Both the position numbers and the translations under genes were made by a program. A stretch of DNA of 55,500 bases, from NCBI GenBank assembly GCA_027624035.1, contig JAQBUI010000023.1, positions 1 through 55,500 on the forward strand, given 5' to 3'. Under the pieces are notes generated by a model. The model was not told where the DNA came from. It ran no database searches and worked only from the letters and a program-made list of their open reading frames with translations. Shown one piece after another: positions 51,292 through 55,500 of this stretch (its first letter is position 1; every line of letters starts with the position of its first letter). The DNA comes from Pseudomonadota bacterium. GTDB lineage: Bacteria > Pseudomonadota > Gammaproteobacteria > Pseudomonadales > Azotimanducaceae.

Positions 51292-51784
51292 CTAGTCGAT
51301 AATTTCCCTGACATCATCTATGCAGGCTTTCTGGATGTTCCTGAACATCCAACTCCATAGTTCCAGCGGCAGGCCGATGTTGCTGAGATTGATCTGGTGG
51401 ATCAATGCGTATATCAGTCCCAGGCGATAGCCTTCCATAAAACGTGATTTGTCGAGCTCTCTTCCATGGACTCTCGAATGACGCAGGTAATCATCAATCA
51501 GGTCATCCTCATGTACGCGACGAAGCTCATTTGGCGTAAACAGTCCCAGCAACATTGCCACATCAATCTCCCCGGGTCCAAGCACCGAGGATGGCCAATC
51601 AATAAGTAGGACATCGTTTTCGGAGAAGAGTGCGTTCGATCATGCGAATTCGTGTTGCAGGGCCCAGGAGGATGGTGACCGGCAACTTGCGAAAGTATTT
51701 GGATTTGTTGGAGTGTTGCTCGCTTAAGTCCGACTTGTGGTGCAAACTCCATTCGATTAGTGACGGCAAATCTCGAAACGGCAA
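51292..51784 (-). pseudogene. Remnant of a phosphotransferase (kinase-fold) gene
   Basis: Two minus-strand frames together read as the C-terminal half of an APH/CHK-type kinase. One (about 51660-51784) gives LIEWSLHHKSDLSEQHSNKS then RKLPVTILLG, the approach to the catalytic HGD loop. The other (51292-51630) gives NALFSENDVLLIDWPSSVLG and GEIDVAMLLGLF, the metal-binding IDW segment and the following helix. The frame shifts near 51640, the HGD loop itself is damaged, and the N-lobe is missing. The 97-codon frame at 51292-51585 could still be translated but cannot be a working kinase. Confidence 0.6.
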
Positions 51785-52635
51785 TGGATCTATTACACAT
51801 CTCAGATATGCATTTTGGGCCCCGCCACTGGTACGGAAACAATAAACTGTTGTTGGAGAAGATCAACAGCTATTCCGCCGATATTGTCATCAATACTGGC
51901 GATAACACGACCGATGCTCTTGAGAATGAGTTTGAAGCCGCAGGGGATTTTCTAAAACTGATCAATTGCCCCCACATTGTTTCAATTCCGGGAAATCACG
52001 ATAAACGAAATATGCGCAGTGCTGACTATTTTCGTCAATATATCGACAATGTAGACGTCATTCGTCCACTAAATCGCGACAACTGTAAGAAGAACAGTAT
52101 CTTTCTGGACGCATACACAAACGGCATAACGGATCAATTTACTGACTTCAACTTCCTTAAGAAAATTACGATCAATGACGTGTCAGTTCTGGTGGTTTGC
52201 GTCGACACTACCTCGCTCTATGAAGACATAGGTTATGTCGATATAGAGATGTTGAGAACACTCTCTCACGCTATTGGAAAGGAGAGTTACGACAGAATCA
52301 TTCTGCTGGTCCACCACTCAATTCTGGATTCCGATTCAGACCCACTCTTTAATTCCAGAATTGTTGTCGAGTTCGTCAGAGAACACAAAATCGATTACGT
52401 CTTTTGTGGCCACACTCATCAATTGTCCATGATGAAATCAACCGACCTGTACCACAAACACTCCTTCACACAGTACAAAAACGGCTCGCTATCAAGCATC
52501 AATACGCCCAACGATACGAATATGTTGTTGTACTACAAAAACTTTGGTGCGGCAGCAATGGATGTTCATGTTGTCCGCGTGAAGGTTGAAAATGAGTGTC
52601 TTCGGTTCACAGAAGAAGTCATTACGGCCAGCTGA
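51784..52635 (+). CDS. Calcineurin-like metallophosphoesterase
   Basis: 283 residues, AT-rich codon use. LLHISDMHFG (D8, H10), VINTGDNTTD, SIPGNHDKRN (70-73), LLVHHSIL and VFCGHTHQLS supply the metal ligands. The size and motif spacing resemble CpdA-like or Icc-type phosphodiesterases, but the substrate is not clear. No signal peptide or membrane segment. It begins where the kinase remnant ends, so the junction may be a recombination point. It lies 222 bp before the secreted repeat protein gene. Confidence 0.85.
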   Translation: MDLLHISDMHFGPRHWYGNNKLLLEKINSYSADIVINTGDNTTDALENEFEAAGDFLKLINCPHIVSIPGNHDKRNMRSADYFRQYIDNVDVIRPLNRDNCKKNSIFLDAYTNGITDQFTDFNFLKKITINDVSVLVVCVDTTSLYEDIGYVDIEMLRTLSHAIGKESYDRIILLVHHSILDSDSDPLFNSRIVVEFVREHKIDYVFCGHTHQLSMMKSTDLYHKHSFTQYKNGSLSSINTPNDTNMLLYYKNFGAAAMDVHVVRVKVENECLRFTEEVITAS

Positions 52636-52706
52636 GGATCGTCACCACGAATCCACGAATGGATGATTACCTCGTTAGGAAAGATCAAGTTGCCACCGTC
52701 CTGGTG

Positions 52707-52715
52707 TGTTATACT
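52707..52715 (+). promoter_or_regulatory. Extended -10 promoter before the cysteine-repeat protein gene
   Basis: TGTTATACT: TG, one base, then TATACT (five of six consensus). TTGCCA at 52690 is only 14 bp away, too close to act as a normal -35. A transcript from here would have a leader of about 135 bases. Confidence 0.4.
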
Positions 52716-52857
52716 CACGCTCTGTCATTGTCCCGCCATCCGCATCTGAAGTCCTATCGCGGAGTTATCTGACCGAACAATTCCAGTTTCTACCCATAGA
52801 GCATGGCAATACAGCCTATCTGAGACGTCAGTCGCGTTGCTCATTGAGCATATTCAA

Positions 52858-53721
52858 ATGAAAACTATTCCAAAGGAACGGCGCTACGGCCACTTGTGGG
52901 CTTTTATGCTGTTATCAGTTCTGTCGATTACTGCGTTGGCGCGAAATGAGGCGACTGTGCCGCCGGTTAACGCAACTACCATCAGCTATAGCTCTGGCTG
53001 GCAGTGTAATGCCGGTTATAAAAGACTTGACGATACGTGCCACGAAATCGATTTACCTGAAAACGCATATCTGAGCGGCAGCCGCTATGGAAGCGGCTGG
53101 CAGTGCCATCGGGGATACCAGGAAACCCAGAACGCCTGCACTAAAATTGTGATCCCACCGAACGCTTACCTTTCATCAGCAGGTAGTAGGTGGCAATGTG
53201 AACGAGGTTTCGAAAAGTTCAGCGATTACTGTGGAGCCATCGTAATTCCACCCAACGGATATATGAGTGAATCGCGTGGCGGATTCGCGTGCCATCGTGG
53301 TTTTCGCAAGCAGGGGGATTCCTGCGTGCAGATTGTTCTGCCGAACAACGCGTTCCTGACCGGCAGAGATTACGGCAACGGCTATGAGTGCGAGCGTGGG
53401 TATTTGTTAGTCGGCAATGCGTGCGAAGTAATTGTGATCCCGAAGAATGCCTTTCTCACTGACAGTCGTGGCGGATCTTCCAGTTGGGAATGTGTGCGCG
53501 GTTACTTGAAGCGTGGCGAAAAATGTCAGTTCGTTGCCGTTCCTGCTAACGGTTTCCTATCAGACAGTAGCCTTGATGGGTGGGAGTGTAATCGTGGCTA
53601 CACAGAAGCATCCAACAGCTGTATCAAAGTTAACATACCTGAAAAAGCACATCTTGATTATTCGGGAACGAACTGGGAATGCAACCGCCCTTACTCGAAG
53701 CAGGGTGAGACGTGCGGCTGA
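52858..53721 (+). CDS. Secreted protein of eight C-x10-C repeats
   Basis: 287 residues from ATG 52858. A signal peptide runs to ALA at about residue 28 (LWAFMLLSVLSITALA). Then come eight units of 33-37 residues. Each has an aromatic-x-C-x-x-(G/P)-(Y/F) start and a second cysteine after exactly ten residues (GWQCNAGYKRLDDTC, GWECNRGYTEASNSC, NWECNRPYSKQGETC). They are joined by linkers of the type I-x-V-P-x-N-A-F-L. All sixteen cysteines after the signal are in such pairs, so eight disulfides are likely and export to the periplasm or surface is expected. The function is unknown. Confidence 0.8.
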   Translation: MKTIPKERRYGHLWAFMLLSVLSITALARNEATVPPVNATTISYSSGWQCNAGYKRLDDTCHEIDLPENAYLSGSRYGSGWQCHRGYQETQNACTKIVIPPNAYLSSAGSRWQCERGFEKFSDYCGAIVIPPNGYMSESRGGFACHRGFRKQGDSCVQIVLPNNAFLTGRDYGNGYECERGYLLVGNACEVIVIPKNAFLTDSRGGSSSWECVRGYLKRGEKCQFVAVPANGFLSDSSLDGWECNRGYTEASNSCIKVNIPEKAHLDYSGTNWECNRPYSKQGETCG

Positions 53722-53775
53722 CCGAGACACTGAAATACAAACCATTACCGAACTCTGACATGAAAGGAAATCATC

Positions 53776-53898
53776 ATGAGTAAAGGGCAAAAAAGTAATA
53801 AGGAAGGTAAGAAGAAAGCGCTGTCGACCCAAAAAGAAAAAAGGGATGCAAAGCGAACGAAGAAAGATGCCAGATCCAGGCAGGTGGGTGACTTATAA
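53776..53898 (+). CDS. Small lysine-rich basic protein
   Basis: 40 residues: MSKGQKSNKEGKKKALSTQK, then a lysine/arginine-rich half ending RQVGDL. It has a good AAAGGAAA ribosome-binding site six bases before the ATG. I recall similar MSKGxxxNKExKK small proteins in bacteria but no function for them. The charge suggests nucleic-acid or membrane-surface contact. It lies between the repeat protein and the phosphatidyltransferase gene, whose open frame it overlaps. Confidence 0.6.
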   Translation: MSKGQKSNKEGKKKALSTQKEKRDAKRTKKDARSRQVGDL

Positions 53899-54583
53899 TT
53901 TGAGCAGCGAAATTGAATTGAGCTCGTCACGACCTGCTGCATCGCGGTCAAGTTCTTCTACCACTCCCACAATTCTGTCGTACGTGAAGGACCTGCCTAA
54001 TCTGTGCTCTCTGGCAGGGCTTGCCTGCACAGTGTTAGCCGTCTATTTCAGTATATTAGGCGTATTCCATGCTGCAATGATCGGTTTGATTTGGGCGGTT
54101 GCTTTTGATTGGGCGGATGGTCTTGTTGCACGAAGAATCAAAGGCCGCACCGGTAATGATCGGGCTTTTGGCGGACAGCTGGATGTATTGATCGATATCG
54201 TAAGTTATGGCGTTGCACCAGCGATTTTGTTGTTGAGCTATGGTAACTACGGTCTCGGCTATCTGGTAGTCGCGTTCATCATGCTGGCAGCCAGTGCAAT
54301 GCGGTTGAGCTTTTTCAGCACCTATGGCCTATCGGATGGAACCAGTTACACCGGGCTGGCGCTGGACAACAACAGTATTGCGATCGTCTTTATCTTTCTT
54401 TTTGAAGGCGTTATTGGTGAGAGCCTGTTTTCCATTGTTCTTTTTACCAGCTGTCTGGGTCTCGCAGCGCTGAATGTCTGCCAGCTTAAAACACCCAAAC
54501 TTTCCGGGAACCCCATCAATGTCTACATTCTCGCTGGCTACACACTGTGCATGACCGGCATCTATGGGACAAAGCTTTTTTAG
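53846..54583 (+). CDS. CDP-alcohol phosphatidyltransferase family protein
   Basis: 245 residues from ATG 53846; ATG 53867 or TTG 53900 (just after the small basic gene's stop) are as likely, since the first 45 residues are low-complexity. The catalytic motif is complete: D88-W-A-D91-G-L-V-A-R, then G109-x3-D113-x3-D117. About six membrane segments follow. Family enzymes displace CMP from a CDP-alcohol and join the phospho-group to a second alcohol, making phospholipids or phosphodiester solutes. The next gene encodes a cytidylyltransferase 12 bp on, so the CDP-alcohol may be supplied locally. Confidence 0.85.
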   Translation: MQSERRKMPDPGRWVTYNLSSEIELSSSRPAASRSSSSTTPTILSYVKDLPNLCSLAGLACTVLAVYFSILGVFHAAMIGLIWAVAFDWADGLVARRIKGRTGNDRAFGGQLDVLIDIVSYGVAPAILLLSYGNYGLGYLVVAFIMLAASAMRLSFFSTYGLSDGTSYTGLALDNNSIAIVFIFLFEGVIGESLFSIVLFTSCLGLAALNVCQLKTPKLSGNPINVYILAGYTLCMTGIYGTKLF

Positions 54584-54595
54584 GAGCTATTACTA

Positions 54596-55039
54596 ATGAT
54601 TGTATACACCGTTGGTACGTTTGATTTGTTGCACGTCGGTCATCTTGCCTTGCTTGAATATTGCAGGACATTAGGCACTACCGTAGCCGTTGGCGTAGCG
54701 TCTGATAGTGTCGTGAATTCATACAAGCCCAACTTGCCAGTGATTCCACTTGATCAGCGGATGGAAATGCTCAGGGCCTTAAACTGCGTAGATATCGTGC
54801 GCCCGTACCACAAGCTTGAGTATGTATCCGGGTGCCGGGAGTTGGATGTAGATATATTCGTGGTTGGCGAAGATTGGGGGGCCAAGCCTCACAATATCGC
54901 GGTAGAAGCCTACCTCAACTCCAGGGGGAAGGAGATTTTGCAGGTTCTTTACGACCCAAGGACTTCATCGACCCGTATTAAGCAGAAGGCTATCGCGCAA
55001 TCGCACGCAGACCAATTTTCTGGGCAAGCCGTCGCATAG
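54596..55039 (+). CDS. Glycerol-3-phosphate cytidylyltransferase-like protein (TagD-type)
   Basis: 147 residues with AGGAG upstream. VYTVGTFDLLHVGHLALLEY holds the HxGH nucleotide-binding motif (H13, H16), VIPLDQRMEMLRALNCVD the substrate loop, FVVGEDWG the next strand, and TSSTRIK the closing (S/T)STxxx motif. These enzymes couple CTP with glycerol-3-phosphate, or a similar phospho-alcohol, to give the CDP-derivative and pyrophosphate. TagD serves teichoic acid in Gram-positives, unlikely here. Pairing with a CDP-alcohol transferase suggests a different phosphodiester product. Confidence 0.88.
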   Translation: MIVYTVGTFDLLHVGHLALLEYCRTLGTTVAVGVASDSVVNSYKPNLPVIPLDQRMEMLRALNCVDIVRPYHKLEYVSGCRELDVDIFVVGEDWGAKPHNIAVEAYLNSRGKEILQVLYDPRTSSTRIKQKAIAQSHADQFSGQAVA

Positions 55040-55440
55040 CTGTTTGTTGGGCCGAATCAAGGCAAGGATGTTGATTTGCATCCAAACCTGACCCGGCGTT
55101 TGCACTGAAGTTTGACCCATCAGGTGGGTAGGCATCCCCCACCATGACTATCACTCGGAGGATCAAAAATTCGGTGCAAAATCACAGAAAGTGGGTCAAT
55201 TGAGGACGCGGTTAATACGAATAAAAGAAGTATCGGGATTCACACTGGACCATCTCGCACACTTCTACGTGACCTGCGCTAGAGGATTCAAGTACAGCGC
55301 AAAATCAAAGCGAGATTTGAACAGTTTGCTAAAGTCGCTTTAGACAAGCGTCTTAGCAGCGACCAAGTGACCTTAACCGCCCCTAAACGACCTTCTTTGT
55401 GACAGTTAGACAATGCTGGTTAGCTACAGCCCTTTAGAAA
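55040..55440. other. Gene-free stretch between the cytidylyltransferase gene and tRNA-Arg
   Basis: No convincing ORF. It holds a hairpin GGTGGG/CCCACC at 55123-55143, an inverted pair TTGACCCA (55112) and TGGGTCAA (55192), a second pair TTTGCAC/GTGCAAA, and a nested hairpin at 55334-55363 (GTCGCT/AGCGAC with AGAC/GTCT inside). It may be a decayed insertion-sequence end, but I cannot name one. Confidence 0.4.
55334..55363. repeat. Nested inverted repeat
   Basis: GTCGCT and AGCGAC enclose AGAC-AAGC-GTCT. It lies about 80 bp from the tRNA 3' end on the island side and could be a recombinase or terminator-like stem. Confidence 0.35.
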
Positions 55441-55458
55441 TGGCCCGCCCAGAGAGAT
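55433..55458. repeat. tRNA-Arg 3' end and flank, matching 51163-51188
   Basis: Partner of the imperfect repeat at 51163. It includes the last 18 bases of the tRNA gene and 8 bases beyond it. Integrases commonly use this part of tRNA genes. Confidence 0.5.
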
Positions 55459-55500
55459 TCGAACTCCCGACACCCAGGTTCGAAGCCTGGTGCTCTATCC
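55441..55500 (-). tRNA. tRNA-Arg (anticodon UCG), 5' part cut off by the window
   Basis: Sixty bases of the 3' side are present, reading on the minus strand. The anticodon stem CCAGG/CCTGG encloses the loop CTTCGAA, so the anticodon is TCG (Arg, CGA codons). A T arm GGGAG-TTCGAAT-CTCTC follows, then the acceptor strand TGGGCGG, discriminator G and an encoded CCA at 55441-55443. The 5' acceptor strand lies beyond the right edge. Confidence 0.88.

Noticed and set aside
52690..52715. TTGCCA and TATACT as a -35/-10 pair
   Set aside because: The gap is only 14 bp; kept only as an extended -10.
52858..53721. Tandem DNA repeat or CRISPR
   Set aside because: The periodicity is at protein level in one open frame; the DNA units differ considerably.

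Overview
The window comes from a GC-rich proteobacterial chromosome. A gammaproteobacterium is most likely, because cmoA and cmoB (tRNA wobble-uridine modification) and a PilZ/DUF1631 pair sit among many genes for acyl-CoA, amide and Fe(II)/2-oxoglutarate chemistry. I cannot place it more precisely from sequence alone.

Layout. 1-1472: end of an efflux adaptor and a MacB-type permease. 1630-6315: an N-acyl-D-amino-acid deacylase-like amidohydrolase, then a coupled sulfotransferase, glycosyltransferase and DUF2334 deacetylase. 6368-8872: LigD on the minus strand. 9091-14608: two Fe/2OG dioxygenases, a FitAB-like toxin-antitoxin pair, a small GIY-YIG-like protein, an acyl-CoA dehydrogenase and a membrane phosphoesterase. 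14589-17406 (minus): GST, PilZ and DUF1631 proteins. 17679-23258: two alpha/beta hydrolases and a VWA/AAA+ pair. 23385-25629 (minus): cmoA, an unknown membrane protein and cmoB. 25742-42149: mixed metabolic genes (HNH protein, two phosphoesterases, CoA-transferase, LON-domain protein, amidase, MFS transporter, SMP-30, TauD, M32 peptidase, crotonase, desaturase, ABC-F, hydroxyacyl-CoA dehydrogenase). 42419-49741: GMC oxidoreductase with its subunit, a hydratase, a kinase-fold protein, a beta-lactamase-fold hydrolase and an FG-GAP protein interrupted by an amber codon.

From about 49740 to the right edge the DNA is visibly more AT-rich and accessory in character. It holds an orphan truncated XRE antitoxin, a HigBA module whose -10 box lies inside a palindrome, a broken kinase-like gene, a phosphoesterase, a secreted protein of eight exact C-x10-C repeats, a 40-residue basic protein, a CDP-alcohol phosphatidyltransferase and a TagD-like cytidylyltransferase. 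The region ends in a tRNA-Arg(UCG), cut by the window edge, whose 3' end has an imperfect copy at 51163. That suggests a tRNA-associated integrated segment of about 4.3 kb.

How genes work together. CmoA makes carboxy-SAM, which CmoB uses. The AAA+ and VWA proteins are a chaperone pair. The GMC protein and the gluconate-dehydrogenase-subunit-3-like protein form one membrane-linked dehydrogenase. In the right-hand island, a cytidylyltransferase and a CDP-alcohol transferase are arranged to activate and transfer a phosphorylated alcohol to an unknown acceptor. This is the best candidate for an undescribed pathway here.
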